A stretch of DNA of 64,000 nt from JARRQB01 sp965368585 (GCA_965368585.1 CBDUNM010000002.1:1-64000), one strand, 5' to 3'; shown: positions 46,104 to 56,095, counted from the first letter of the stretch. Made by a program: numbers and translations. The notes: generated by a model from the sequence alone, not told the origin.

Positions 46104-47426
46104 TCAGGAATCGCCGGCAGGCTTGTCGTCGGGTTCGGAATCAGGCTGCGCTGCGGGATTTGCCGCCTCGATCTTTTCAACCGACAGGGTTTGAATACGG
46201 TTGGATTCCACGGCGCGGACGGTAAACACCAGGTCGCCAAGACTGATACTCGAATTTTCGGCCGGCAACTCGCCAAAGGCATGCATCACGAGGCCGCCGA
46301 TCGTCTCGAACTCCGACTCGTCCAACTGCACTTCCAGCTCCTGATTGAACTGCGAGATCGGCATGGCACCGTCCACCTGCATCCGGCCGTCTTCCAGGGT
46401 TGCCGCTTCGGTCTCCTCCCGCACGTCCGAAGGGCTGGGGATATCCCCGAATATGCATTCCAAGACGTCCTCCATGCTGATCAGCCCGGTCACCCCGCCA
46501 TACTCGTCCACCGCCAGGGCCACCGACAGGCGGCGTTTGCGAAAAGTGTGGAACAGGTCTGAGACGAGCTTGGTCTCCGGAACGAAATACGGATCACGCA
46601 ACACCTTCAGCAGGCGCCCGGGTTTGTGCTGCAATTCATCCAGGTCCATCCCCAGCAGATCCCTGGCATGCAGTATGCCGACCACCTCGTCCCGATGCCC
46701 CCCGTAGACCGGCACTTTGGTGTGGCGAGTGCTCTTGAGCTTGGCCACCATCTCGTTCACCGGCAGGTTCGCCGGCAGGAAAATCACGTTGGAGCGAGGC
46801 GTCATCAGGTCGTGCACGGTCTTGCTGCCGAAGTCGAAGATCTGATCGATGTAGCGCGCCTCCTCGTCGTCCAGCACGCCGTCGCCCACCGCCTCCTGCG
46901 CCAGGGTGCGGACCATGTCCCGGGTGACGATGTTGTCCCGGGCGAGCTCCCGACCCACGATCAGGGTCGTAAACCACTCGGCCACCAACCTCACGATCCA
47001 GCGCACCGGCGCGATCAGCCTGGCGAACAGGTCGATGAAACGGGCCTGAAACGAGGCGAAAGCGACGTTGTTGCGGATCGCCAGGGTCTTGGGCGTGATT
47101 TCGCCCACCAGCAGCAGAATGGGGATCATGATGAACAGATTGACCATCTTGTTGCCGGCGCCCAGCAGTTCGATGACGATCGCGGCGGATATCACCGACG
47201 CGGCCACATTGACGAACTCGTTGCCGATCAGAATGGTCACGATGAGGCGACGCGGTTCGCTCAACAGCCGCTCGATAAGTCCCAAGCTGGGGTTTTCGTC
47301 GCGCCGCATCTGATCGAGCTGGCGCTTGTCAAGCGAAAACAGACTGGTCTCCGAGCTCGAAAAGAACCCGGAAAAGACCATCAGTACGACGAACAGCACC
47401 AGCTCAATCCAGAGGGCGATCTCCAA
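46104..47426 (-). CDS. CNNM/DUF21-CBS-CorC_HlyC family membrane protein (first of pair)
   Basis: A 440 aa paralogue of its neighbour with the same order: DUF21 helices (VVLMVFSGFFSSSETSLFSLDKRQL; VGEITPKTLAIRNNVAFA), a CBS pair (HDLMTPRSNVIFLPANLPVNEM; VALAVDEYGGVTGLISMEDVLECIFGD) and a CorC_HlyC end (ETIGGLVMHAFGELPAENSSI). The likely role is divalent-cation efflux or its regulation at the inner membrane. The start is TTG, with AAAGG 8 nt before it. The two copies are about as different as distinct subfamilies, so they probably form a heteromeric or complementary pair rather than a recent duplication. Confidence 0.9.
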   Translation of the reverse strand: MEIALWIELVLFVVLMVFSGFFSSSETSLFSLDKRQLDQMRRDENPSLGLIERLLSEPRRLIVTILIGNEFVNVAASVISAAIVIELLGAGNKMVNLFIMIPILLLVGEITPKTLAIRNNVAFASFQARFIDLFARLIAPVRWIVRLVAEWFTTLIVGRELARDNIVTRDMVRTLAQEAVGDGVLDDEEARYIDQIFDFGSKTVHDLMTPRSNVIFLPANLPVNEMVAKLKSTRHTKVPVYGGHRDEVVGILHARDLLGMDLDELQHKPGRLLKVLRDPYFVPETKLVSDLFHTFRKRRLSVALAVDEYGGVTGLISMEDVLECIFGDIPSPSDVREETEAATLEDGRMQVDGAMPISQFNQELEVQLDESEFETIGGLVMHAFGELPAENSSISLGDLVFTVRAVESNRIQTLSVEKIEAANPAAQPDSEPDDKPAGDS

Positions 47427-47867
47427 GGGCGAAACCTTTAATTTTATTTATATGCTGCCGGGTATATTACAGAATTATTGCAGCGGGGAACATGGCCCCG
47501 CGCGACGCCACCCACAGGGCGGAGCAGACGACCCAAGAAGCGGGCGATTTCTCGCTGCACGCCGACGCATTGATGCTGCGACGCAACGAGAACGTTTTTA
47601 CGCCGCGCGAGGATCCCGGCTGCCTGGAAAAGTCCGACTAGAGCTTCGGTGCACTGCTCGATGCCTTGCCCACTGCGCCGATCGACGCCGCCACCCGGCT
47701 CGACCTCCAGCAACGCCTGCGACAGTGCCGCAACGATTTCCACGCGCTGGTTGACGCCTCGCGGACCAGGGGCCTCAATGCCAAGGACGGCAAGCTCGAA
47801 GTTTGCGCACACCGGCGGCAGCTTCATGCCGGCGCGCGCGCAGTCCGATATCAACGCTTGACGAGTT
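47427..47867. other. Intergenic region with an interrupted ORF
   Basis: The AT-rich part 47440-47480 probably carries the promoter of the CNNM/CBS pair (minus-strand CATATAAAT as a -10-like element). A plus-strand frame from the ATG at 47492 reads a plausible acidic helical protein (MAPRDATHRAEQTTQEAGDF), is stopped by TAG at 47639-47641, and continues in the same frame (SFGALLDALPTAPID...) to past 47860. It may be a decayed gene. I do not recognise it. Confidence 0.3.
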
Positions 47868-49004
47868 TTAACCAGCGCGCATCATTCCGTCCAGCGCCCT
47901 CTCCAGCGAAGCGACCGTGCGGTCAATATTGTGAAGCTTGTCGAGACCGAACAAACCCAGTCGGAAGGTCTTGAAGTCTGCGCCTTCGTCGCATTGTAAG
48001 GGTACGCCGGCGGCGATCTGCAGCCCCTCGGCGGCAAACTTTTTTCCCGTGTGAATGTCATCGTCGTCGGTGTAGCACACCACCACGCCCGGCGCGCCGT
48101 AGCCGTCGGCCGCGACGCTTTTGAAACCTCTGTCCGCCAGTACGGCACGCACCCGGTCGCCGAGTGCCTGCTGCTCCGCATGGACCTTTTCCAGACCGTA
48201 AGCCACGGTCTCATGTATGACGTCACGCAAGCGGGTGAGCGCGTCGGTCGGCAGTGTGGCGTGATAAGCATGACCGCCGCTTTCGTAGGCCGCCATGATC
48301 TGCAGCCACTTCCGCAGGTCGCAGGCAAAACTGGTGCTGTTGGTATGTTCGATGCGCGCGCCCGCGGTGGCGTTCATCATCACCAGCCCGCAGCACGGTG
48401 AGCCGCTCCAGCCCTTTTGCGGTGCGCTGATCAGGATATCCACGCCGCAGGTTTGCATGTCTATCCAGATGGCACCCGAGGCGATGCAGTCCAGCACGAA
48501 AAGTCCGCCGACTTTGTGCACGGCCTCGGCCACCGCGCGAATATAGGCGTCGGGCAGCATGATTCCCGAAGAGGTTTCCACGTGCGGCGCGAACACCAGC
48601 TCCGGTCGTTCCGCATGGATGGTCGCAACCACGTCCGCCACGGGTGGCGGCACAAACGGCGCATGGTTTCCCGCAGCGCTCCGGCGTGCCTTCAGGACGA
48701 TGGATTCCGACGGAATACCGCTCACATCGAATATCTGCGTCCAGCGAAAGCTGAACCAACCGTTGCGAATCACCAGGCATTTCCGGCCGGTGGCGAACTG
48801 CCGCGCGACCGCCTCCATGGCGAAGGTGCCGCTGCCCGGCACGACCACCACCGCCTGTGCGTTGTAGACGCGCTTCAGCGTACGCGAGATATCGCGCATC
48901 ACGCCCTGGAAGGTCTGTGACATGTGGTTCAACGCCCGGTCGGTGTAGACCACCGAATACTCGAGCAGGCCGTCGGGATCGATATCGGGCAGCAAACCGG
49001 GCAT
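47868..49004 (-). CDS. Class V aminotransferase, alanine-glyoxylate/serine-pyruvate type
   Basis: A 378 aa PLP enzyme. The N-terminal region (VVVVPGSGTFAMEAVARQF) resembles alanine-glyoxylate aminotransferases and purine catabolism enzymes. The cofactor segment VLDCIASGAIWIDMQTCGVDILISAPQKGWSG places the Schiff-base lysine near residue 197. The fold continues with HTNSTSFACDLRKWLQIM and a C-terminal small domain. It probably moves an amino group between a small amino acid and a keto acid; the exact substrate is not visible. It stands alone on the minus strand. Confidence 0.85.
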   Translation of the reverse strand: MPGLLPDIDPDGLLEYSVVYTDRALNHMSQTFQGVMRDISRTLKRVYNAQAVVVVPGSGTFAMEAVARQFATGRKCLVIRNGWFSFRWTQIFDVSGIPSESIVLKARRSAAGNHAPFVPPPVADVVATIHAERPELVFAPHVETSSGIMLPDAYIRAVAEAVHKVGGLFVLDCIASGAIWIDMQTCGVDILISAPQKGWSGSPCCGLVMMNATAGARIEHTNSTSFACDLRKWLQIMAAYESGGHAYHATLPTDALTRLRDVIHETVAYGLEKVHAEQQALGDRVRAVLADRGFKSVAADGYGAPGVVVCYTDDDDIHTGKKFAAEGLQIAAGVPLQCDEGADFKTFRLGLFGLDKLHNIDRTVASLERALDGMMRAG

Positions 49005-49414
49005 GGTGAATATCCCACTGTGGACGCGAAGACCACACGATAACGCAGGACGAGGTCTCTGTGACAGAGCTGCGAGAAAAGCCTCATATCACAGCGTGTT
49101 CACGTTTCGCCAATCCTGCGCCCCGTGCACCAGCGTAGCCAAACATCTCGTCTCGAGTCGCGACAGGGCGATGCTGCAAAACGTTAGCTCGGTCACGCAA
49201 CGGAATCATGGTCGCGCGTGCTTACCCTGAAATTTCGATCCGGTTCGCAAATGTTGACCCGATTCCCAGACGGCGCCTTGGATCCTAGGTAGCTTGTCCG
49301 CTTAAGATGTACACCCGCCGCTCGCCGCGTCACGTCATGTGGTGCCACAGGTGGATTCTACTTGGTGGTGGACGAACGTTTGTTGGAACGCTGGCTCAGC
49401 TAAGGAGGCCTTCT
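49005..49414. other. Intergenic region
   Basis: A 410 nt divergent region between the aminotransferase and the secreted hydrolase. It must hold both promoters. No coding frame, RNA gene or repeat was recognised. Confidence 0.35.
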
Positions 49415-51235
49415 GTGTCGTTTGAACGAGTACACCTGGTTTTGGGTATCGTGGTGGCAGCCGCGATGACTTCCCTGCCGATAGCGTCCGCGGCACCATC
49501 GCCGGTGCTTATCGAGGCGGAATCGATGGCCGTCGCAGACGGCTTGAGCCGAAGATACGGCAGCTACGCCTCGGGTGCGTGGTATCTCAACGGCAGGGCG
49601 CGGGTTCGACCAGGCACCGCACGCGCCAGTTTCCCCGGTGCAAGCGGCAACTACGATATTCGGGTTGGGTACTTTGACGAAACCGACGGCCAGTCCGCCG
49701 TCGAGGTGAAGATCGATGGCGCCAGCGTCGCTTCATGGGTCTTTGACGCCGATATAAACGGTGTATTTCCCAGCCAGGCCAACGCCACGATTCGTACGGT
49801 CGCCGAAAACCGTACCGTCGCGCACGGCGCGCTGATTGAGATCGCCGCGCTTGCGGATAAGACCGAATACTCCACGTTAGACTTCATCGAGTTCGTGCCT
49901 GCGCAACCAGTCACGCCCGTCTACGATACGGAAGGCTGCCTCGCTAGCGAGGTTGTGTTTGAAAAAGGATTGGGATGCTGGGTTTATCATGACACCGGCG
50001 CCAACGCTGACAAGCCGGTTCGCGTCTGGTACTACAATCCGCCAGGTTATTCGTCGGGTTCGAAAAAGATCGTTTTCGCCCTGCATGGCAGCAGCCGCGA
50101 TGCGCACGAAGCGATTGAACGCTGGTATCCGTACGCCGATATCTTTGGTGCGCTGATCATCGCGCCGGAGTTCAGCAGAGCGCACTATCCGAAAGAGCGT
50201 CACTTTGGCCGCGGCAACGTCCGCGATGACCGTGGCGAAATCCGCGCCGAAACCGACTGGACCTTCTCCACCATCGACGAGATCTTCGCTCTGGCCCGCC
50301 AGCGAATTCCCGGCGCACCGGAGGTCTACAGCATCCAGGGGCATTCGGCGGGTGCGCAGTTCGTCCATCGTAAGCTATTGCTGCAACCCGACGCGCCTAT
50401 CGCGACCGCGGTTGCCGCCAGCGCCGGATGGTATCTTAACCCCGATGAGTACGAGTACTATCCGTGTGGGGTTGCAGATGTCGGGACGCTCGATGAAGAT
50501 CTGAAAAAAGCGTACGCGAAGGACCTGGTGATTGCGCTGGGAACGGACGATGTGGATACCGATGCGCCCGGTCTGAACCACGACAGCTGTGCGGAGGCGC
50601 AAGGTGCGAATCGGTACGAGCGCGGCCATTTTTTCTACACCTCGGCGCAGGAGGACGCTTGGCTTCGTGGGCAAGCGTTCAACTGGACCGTCGTGGACGT
50701 GTCCGATGCCGGTCATGATGCGGACAGCATGGTCGAAGCAGGCGTAGACGCCATCTTTAGCGAACCGCTACCGTTCCAGGATATCGTTTTATCACCGACG
50801 CACGACGCGACGGTCAAAGCACGTTATCCGTACTCGAACTATGGCCGCAGAAAGGAACTGCAGGCGGATGGGAACTCGCTGAAGATCACCTACATGCAGT
50901 TCGACTTACGCGCCATTCAGTCGGTCAACAGCGCAATCCTGAAGGTGAAAGTAACGGACCCTTCGGACGGCGTGCAGAACATCAAGGACGTCGTGGGCAA
51001 CAACTGGAATGAAGCGACGCTGACCTACAGCAACAGACCCGCCGTGGCCGCCAAGATCGCGACCGTCAAGGGCGGCCGAACAGGCGGCTGGGTGTCCATC
51101 GATATCACCGGCCATGTCGCCGGCAAGACCGGTCAAATCATGTCGATCGCGTTTGATACGCTCGACAGCGACGGCCTGTACTTCAATGCGAAGGAAGCGA
51201 GCGACGGCGGGCCAGAACTCGTTATACGCGATTGA
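49415..51235 (+). CDS. Secreted multidomain alpha/beta hydrolase with CBM-like and DNRLRE-like domains
   Basis: A 606 aa exported enzyme. The GTG at 49415 is set by a strong AAGGAGG 6 nt upstream; a signal peptide follows (VHLVLGIVVAAAMTSLPIASAA). Residues about 30-165 form a carbohydrate-binding-like beta-sandwich (IEAESMAVADGLSRR, FPGASGNYDIRVGYFDE). Residues about 185-450 form an alpha/beta hydrolase with nucleophile Ser311 in GHSAGAQ and a probable His in DAGHDADS. The C-terminus (about 455-606) is DNRLRE-like (SNYGRRKELQADGNS, NNWNEATLTYSNRP, DITGHVAGKTGQIMSIAFDT). It likely cleaves an ester or amide in an extracellular polymer. Its core resembles the two hydrolases at 58371 and 59381, which frames the locus. 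Confidence 0.8.
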   Translation: MSFERVHLVLGIVVAAAMTSLPIASAAPSPVLIEAESMAVADGLSRRYGSYASGAWYLNGRARVRPGTARASFPGASGNYDIRVGYFDETDGQSAVEVKIDGASVASWVFDADINGVFPSQANATIRTVAENRTVAHGALIEIAALADKTEYSTLDFIEFVPAQPVTPVYDTEGCLASEVVFEKGLGCWVYHDTGANADKPVRVWYYNPPGYSSGSKKIVFALHGSSRDAHEAIERWYPYADIFGALIIAPEFSRAHYPKERHFGRGNVRDDRGEIRAETDWTFSTIDEIFALARQRIPGAPEVYSIQGHSAGAQFVHRKLLLQPDAPIATAVAASAGWYLNPDEYEYYPCGVADVGTLDEDLKKAYAKDLVIALGTDDVDTDAPGLNHDSCAEAQGANRYERGHFFYTSAQEDAWLRGQAFNWTVVDVSDAGHDADSMVEAGVDAIFSEPLPFQDIVLSPTHDATVKARYPYSNYGRRKELQADGNSLKITYMQFDLRAIQSVNSAILKVKVTDPSDGVQNIKDVVGNNWNEATLTYSNRPAVAAKIATVKGGRTGGWVSIDITGHVAGKTGQIMSIAFDTLDSDGLYFNAKEASDGGPELVIRD

Positions 51236-51690
51236 TACCAGGGTGTTGCCGCGACGCGTGTAAGGAAGCGAATCGGACGCGTCGCGGAGCACTCCAGGAT
51301 GATGGAGATTTTAAAGAACCGTGACGCCTTGTTGATCGCCAAAGGAATCCCCGCGGCGTCACCGTCACTTGCCCGACCCCATCCGCCCGAACTCAGCGTC
51401 TCGGCAAAAATCGGACCAAATCCAAGGCCTGGAATATCGTCGCTGGTCGAATAGTCGATCCAATTCATGTTTTTTAATGAATTCCATTCGATATCGGGCG
51501 ATCGGCGCAAAAACGCCATTGCGGTATTACGGCTTGTGCTCAAGAATATTCCCCACGGATGATACAAAAATGCAGTTGGCTGGTGTGCCGCTCGTTCTTC
51601 GACGTGCAATGGAGCCAAACAAGCGATCCGCGTTGACGTGGAATCTCAAATAAAGAAAAGCGTTACTCCTTAATTTTGCTGGGGAAAAAT
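51236..51690. other. Intergenic region upstream of the DUF1611-CphA-like cluster
   Basis: A 455 nt region more AT-rich than its surroundings from about 51460 on. It should contain the promoter of the cluster. No convincing gene; the 161 aa minus-strand frame at 51133-51618 runs back into the preceding coding sequence and has no domain. Confidence 0.35.
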
Positions 51691-52890
51691 ATGGAAATTT
51701 CGAAGTTGCGGCGCGCACGCGCCGCGAGGGCGAAGCGTGCGTTCACCACCAGACGGGTGCCCGCCCGCGACATGCGGACGCTGATCACCGGGAACGTCAA
51801 GCCGGTCGCCGGGAACCTGTTACTCGCCACGGTTCACGAACTGGGTAAACACCGTAAGGTGGAGCGGCCCAACGGGCGTCGCGCGCTCATGATGCCGGGC
51901 GACGAAATCATTGTCTGCTACGGCAACCGCTATGCCCCCGATCAGTTCGAAGCGCTGGTATGCGACGATCTCAGCTTGTGCGACCTGGTCGCGGGCGGTG
52001 GCATCGCGTCGCGCGAAGTCAATCGTCACTCCCGCATGGTGCCGCCGACGCAGATCATGCCCATCGGCTTGATCGGCGATATCGACGGCAAGCCGCTGAA
52101 CATCGCAGACTACCGGATCGCCTTTCCGGAAGAAACGCACGCCATAAAGGTCATACTGGTCGTCGGTACGGCGATGAATGCGGGCAAGACTTTTACCGCC
52201 GCCTCGGTGGTGCGCGGACTCAAGGAAAACGGGTTTCGTGTCGCGGGTATCAAGGCAACCGGTACGGGTTCGGGCGGCGACATGTGGCAGATGAAGGACA
52301 TGGGCGCCGACTTGATATTGGATTTCACCGACGCAGGGTTCGCCAGCACGTACAAAGCACCCGATGAGGCGATCGAGGCCGGAGTGATCGGGCTGATCAA
52401 TCATGCTGCGCAGCGCAAATGTGATTTTGCGATTGTCGAGATTGCGGACGGCCTGCAGCACCTGGAAACAGCGACGCTGCTGCGCTCGACGAAACTGCAC
52501 GCGATGGCGTCCGGCGTGGTATTCGCGGCGTACGATTCCATGGGCGCGAAGGCTGGCTACCACGAGCTGCGCGAACTCGGCTATTCCGTACTGGCAATCA
52601 GCGGGCAGATTACGCGCTCGCCGCTGGCCATGCGCGAGGCGGCGGCGGCGAGCGGCTGCCCGATTTACACGCCGTTCGAGATCCAGGCCGGCGCGCTCGT
52701 GCCCGTCATGACCGGTGTCACCGACCACGACTCCATTGCCGCGTTGCGGGACCGCGTGCGGCACACGATGGAGAATCCCAATAACTTCGTGGTCGATTTC
52801 GAGTCTCACCAGCGGCTGCCGCTCCGCACGCAGGGTATCGAAGGGATCTACGACTTCGATTACCCGGACGACCTGGGAGAAACGGCCTGA
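51691..52890 (+). CDS. DUF1611 family P-loop protein (DgcN-like)
   Basis: A 399 aa cytoplasmic protein of the DUF1611 family. The N-terminal half (residues about 25-150) is a beta-rich domain. A P-loop NTPase-like domain follows with Walker A GTAMNAGKTFTA near residue 160, then GIKATGTGSGGDMWQ, FTDAGFASTY and VEIADGLQHLETATLL. The family resembles dethiobiotin synthetase in fold; some members act as D-glutamate N-acetyltransferase (DgcN), others lie beside amide-epimerase genes. So work on a glutamate-like amino acid is plausible but not shown. The ATG at 51691 has GGGGA 6 nt upstream. It opens a same-strand cluster with an exporter and a CphA-like protein. Confidence 0.78.
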   Translation: MEISKLRRARAARAKRAFTTRRVPARDMRTLITGNVKPVAGNLLLATVHELGKHRKVERPNGRRALMMPGDEIIVCYGNRYAPDQFEALVCDDLSLCDLVAGGGIASREVNRHSRMVPPTQIMPIGLIGDIDGKPLNIADYRIAFPEETHAIKVILVVGTAMNAGKTFTAASVVRGLKENGFRVAGIKATGTGSGGDMWQMKDMGADLILDFTDAGFASTYKAPDEAIEAGVIGLINHAAQRKCDFAIVEIADGLQHLETATLLRSTKLHAMASGVVFAAYDSMGAKAGYHELRELGYSVLAISGQITRSPLAMREAAAASGCPIYTPFEIQAGALVPVMTGVTDHDSIAALRDRVRHTMENPNNFVVDFESHQRLPLRTQGIEGIYDFDYPDDLGETA

Positions 52891-52915
52891 GTTGCATGGC
52901 CTTTCGGTCAACGTC

Positions 52916-54715
52916 GTGAGTACCGCAAACCGTTCGGGGACGTCGCGAGGCGCTCCCGAGGAAGGTCAGCAGGATGTGCTGCGTTCGGCCTGGCGTAAGT
53001 CTTACGCCGGGCTGGCGGCGGTTGGCGTATTCAGCGTCTTCATCAATATCCTGCGACTGGCGACACCGTTGTACGTGCTGCAGCTACTCGATCGCGTGGT
53101 CGCCAGTCGCAGTCATGAAACCCTGGTCATGCTGACGGTGATCACCCTGGTGGCCATTGTCACCGGGGTCTTGCTGGAGGTTGTGCGGCGGCGCATGTTC
53201 ATGCACTGGGGGAGTTGGATCGAACGCAGCTTCGGTCCAAAGCTGTTTACCGTCGGACTGCACAAGGACTCCGGCCAGGAACAGTCGTCGTCGAAAATGC
53301 TGCGCGACGTTGCCACGGTACGTTCCTTCGTCTCCGGCTATGGGCTCATCGCCTGGCTGGATATCGTCTGGGCGCCGGTTTTTATCGGGTGCGTATTTCT
53401 GATTTCCCCGCCCCTGGCCTATATCGTCATCATCGCGGCCCTGATTACGCTGGTGCTCGGTACCGCGAACGAGCTGATCACCCGCGACTCGCGCGACGCG
53501 ACGTACAAGGCAAGAAAAGACGACCGTGAATGGATTTCATCGGCCGAACGCCATCGAGAGACCGTCGGGTCGCTGAACATGGCAGCCAACCTCGCCGAAC
53601 GGTGGTCGCGCAGCGCCTTCGCACGGCTTGACGAGGGGATGCGCACCCGAACGTTGAACATCTACTTCGAGGCGGCCATGCGCTTCGTGGGGCGCTGTCT
53701 GCGCATCTCGGTGCTGGGCGTTGGGCTGTGGTTGGCCATCGACCAGGATCTGACGCTCGGGGCGGTGGTCGCGGCCAACGTGCTCGGTCGTACGGCCTAC
53801 TCGCTGGTGGAAAAGGCGATGCTGAAATGGCGCGAGATGATGACCACCAAAAAAGCCTATGGACGTATCAAGAACTTGCTGGACACGGACGCCAGGCGCC
53901 AGGTTTCCGTACCTAAAACCGACGCGCCTGTGCCGCTGTTCATCGAAAAGGTCAGTTACCGGTATCCAAACCAGGCCTCGTCGGTGTTCCGCGGTATAGA
54001 CGTTACCGTGAAACCCGGGGAGGTGCTTTGCCTGATCGGACAATCCGCCGTCGGGAAAACCACCTTTTCGCGGCTGGTCAGTGGGTTGTTAAGCCCCCGC
54101 TCGGGGAAAATCCGGCTGGGTGATGTCGATGTCTCCCGCCTGCAGCAGCGCAGTGCGAGACGCGATATCGGTCATCTTCCGCAGGACGTCACGTTGTTCC
54201 AGGGAACGGTTCGGGAGAACATCGCCCGCATGGCCGAAGGCAATATACGCCGCGTCATCAGGGCGGCCAAACGGGCGGGGGTTCACGAGACGATCCTGAA
54301 GCTGCCGGAAGGCTATGACACCGAGATATCGGAAAACGAGCCGCTGCTTTCGGCCGGGCAAAGAAAAGGCATAGCCATCGCGCGGGCGTACTACGGTTCG
54401 CCCCCGCTGATCGTCCTGGACGAACCGACGCCGCATCTCGATGAAGCCGCCCGCCTGGCGCTGTACACCGCCATCTTGCGCTGGAAAAGAAAACGCTCGA
54501 TCGTCGTCTTGACGACGCAGTCGCTGGCGTTGAGCAGAATCGCGGACAAGGTCATTGTGTTCAAGGGTTCGAAGTTCGACGTACTGCGTACCCGCGAAGA
54601 GATCAATACGCTGCGCCGCGGCAGCGGCACGGCCGGCCACGTCGAGCGGCGCACCAGCGCCAGTAACAGCAGAAGAAGCCGCAATATGAACAGCAAAGAC
54701 CGCAGACTGGCTTGA
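52916..54715 (+). CDS. Type I secretion-like ABC transporter (PrtD family) with altered ATPase motifs
   Basis: A 599 aa half-transporter. A six-helix membrane domain covers about residues 35-310 (GVFSVFINILRLATPLYVLQLLDRVVAS is typical of PrtD-type exporters). The ATPase domain has Walker A GQSAVGKTTF near residue 378, Q-loop IGHLPQDVTLFQGTV and Walker B PLIVLDEPTPHLD. Two key motifs deviate: the signature is LSAGQRKGIAIARA instead of LSGGQ, and the H-loop histidine (usually ITHR) is replaced, reading LTTQS. The start is uncertain: GTG at 52916 or TTG at 52892, both weak. It ends 3 nt before its adaptor gene. No outer-membrane TolC gene is present. Confidence 0.85.
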   Translation: MSTANRSGTSRGAPEEGQQDVLRSAWRKSYAGLAAVGVFSVFINILRLATPLYVLQLLDRVVASRSHETLVMLTVITLVAIVTGVLLEVVRRRMFMHWGSWIERSFGPKLFTVGLHKDSGQEQSSSKMLRDVATVRSFVSGYGLIAWLDIVWAPVFIGCVFLISPPLAYIVIIAALITLVLGTANELITRDSRDATYKARKDDREWISSAERHRETVGSLNMAANLAERWSRSAFARLDEGMRTRTLNIYFEAAMRFVGRCLRISVLGVGLWLAIDQDLTLGAVVAANVLGRTAYSLVEKAMLKWREMMTTKKAYGRIKNLLDTDARRQVSVPKTDAPVPLFIEKVSYRYPNQASSVFRGIDVTVKPGEVLCLIGQSAVGKTTFSRLVSGLLSPRSGKIRLGDVDVSRLQQRSARRDIGHLPQDVTLFQGTVRENIARMAEGNIRRVIRAAKRAGVHETILKLPEGYDTEISENEPLLSAGQRKGIAIARAYYGSPPLIVLDEPTPHLDEAARLALYTAILRWKRKRSIVVLTTQSLALSRIADKVIVFKGSKFDVLRTREEINTLRRGSGTAGHVERRTSASNSRRSRNMNSKDRRLA

Positions 54716-54718
54716 CCG

Positions 54719-56092
54719 ATGGAACAGGATCTCAAAACTTTGGAATCGCCAGACGCGGCTGACGCCGGCCCCGCGAGCGCGGAGGAGACGCCAGCCACGG
54801 ACCAGGCATCACGCCCTTTTCCGTTGCGCCTGATCGCGGCCGGATTCACCCTGGTGGCCCTGTTCCTGAGCAGTTTCGCCGTCTGGTCCACGTTGGCTCC
54901 GATCGAGGGCGCGGTGGTTTCGCCGGGCATCGTGAGCGTCGCCAGCCACCGCAACCAGATCCAGCACCTCGAAGGGGGTATCGTTGAATCCATCCGGGTG
55001 CGCGACGGCGATCACGTCACCCAGGGGCAGCTGCTCGTCCAGTTGCGCGACGTACAACCGGCCGCGGAGCTGCGGCAGCTGGAAAGGCAATACTTCGAAG
55101 CCCTGGCGGTTGTCGCGCGGCTGCTCGCCGAGCGGGACGATCTCCAGGATGTTGACTATCCGGAAGCATTGCAGTCGCGCGCGGCCGATCCGGCAATCGC
55201 ATCCGTGATGACCGGGCAGACGAACATCCTGGCAAGTCGGCAGACGCTGGTGCAGGACAGACGGTCGTTGCTGGAGCACAAAATCGCCCAGGCCGAGGAA
55301 GAGATAAAGGGACTGGAGGGCCAGATACAAGCCAAGAACCGGCAGCGGAAATTTATCTTTCAAGAACTGTCGACCGTCGAGGAGGCCCTGGCAAAGAAAC
55401 TGGTTCCGAAATCGAAAGCCCTCAAGTTGCGCCAGCACCTCGCGGAAACCGAGGGCGACCTGAGCGGCTATCAGTCGGAAATGGGGCGGCTCGAACAAAG
55501 TATTCTCGAAATGCGCCTGCAGATCAGCGAGGCGCGTGCGCAACGGATCGCGGAGATCACCGAACAGCTGCGCACCCAGCGCGCCGGGCTGTTCGATCTC
55601 TCGCAAAAGATCGTCGCGGCGCGCGATGTGCTGCATCGCACCCGGATCGTCTCGCCCATCGACGGTATCGTGGTGAACCTGCAGATTCACACTCAGGACG
55701 GCGTGATTTCAGCCGGCCAACCGCTGTTGGAGGTCGTGCCCACCGACGATGACCTGGTCATACACGCGTTCGTCGACCCCGAAGATATCGACGAAGTCCG
55801 CATCGGTATGCCGGCGGACGTGCGATTGACGTCTTTCAGCCGGCGCAAACGCGTCCCCCTGGAAGGGGTCGTCGCCGGTCTCTCGGCCGACCGGCTGTCC
55901 GATCCGGAAACCGGGCTCGACTACTATCGCGCGCGGATCGAGCTGCTGCCCGAGGCCAGCGACTCGGCGCGCTCGAACATGGTGGCGGGCATGGGGGCGG
56001 AGGTCTTTATCCGCACTGGTGCCAGAACGCTACTCGACTATCTGTTGTCACCCATTACCAGAAGTCTGCAGCTTGGTTTAAGGGAGCATTAA
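54719..56092 (+). CDS. HlyD/PrtE-family periplasmic adaptor
   Basis: A 457 aa membrane-fusion protein of the type I exporter. It has a cytoplasmic N-tail of about 35 aa, one transmembrane helix (LIAAGFTLVALFLSSFAVW), the lipoyl half-motif (EGAVVSPGIVSVASHRNQIQHLEGGIVESIRVRDGDHV), a long alpha-hairpin coiled coil (about residues 120-300) and the closing lipoyl half and beta-barrel (TRIVSPIDGIVVNLQIHTQDGVI; PADVRLTSFSRR). It links the ABC protein at 52916 to an outer-membrane channel encoded elsewhere. It lies 3 nt after the ABC gene and 3 nt before the CphA-like gene, strongly suggesting one transcript. Confidence 0.92.
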   Translation: MEQDLKTLESPDAADAGPASAEETPATDQASRPFPLRLIAAGFTLVALFLSSFAVWSTLAPIEGAVVSPGIVSVASHRNQIQHLEGGIVESIRVRDGDHVTQGQLLVQLRDVQPAAELRQLERQYFEALAVVARLLAERDDLQDVDYPEALQSRAADPAIASVMTGQTNILASRQTLVQDRRSLLEHKIAQAEEEIKGLEGQIQAKNRQRKFIFQELSTVEEALAKKLVPKSKALKLRQHLAETEGDLSGYQSEMGRLEQSILEMRLQISEARAQRIAEITEQLRTQRAGLFDLSQKIVAARDVLHRTRIVSPIDGIVVNLQIHTQDGVISAGQPLLEVVPTDDDLVIHAFVDPEDIDEVRIGMPADVRLTSFSRRKRVPLEGVVAGLSADRLSDPETGLDYYRARIELLPEASDSARSNMVAGMGAEVFIRTGARTLLDYLLSPITRSLQLGLREH

Positions 56093-56095
56093 GCG

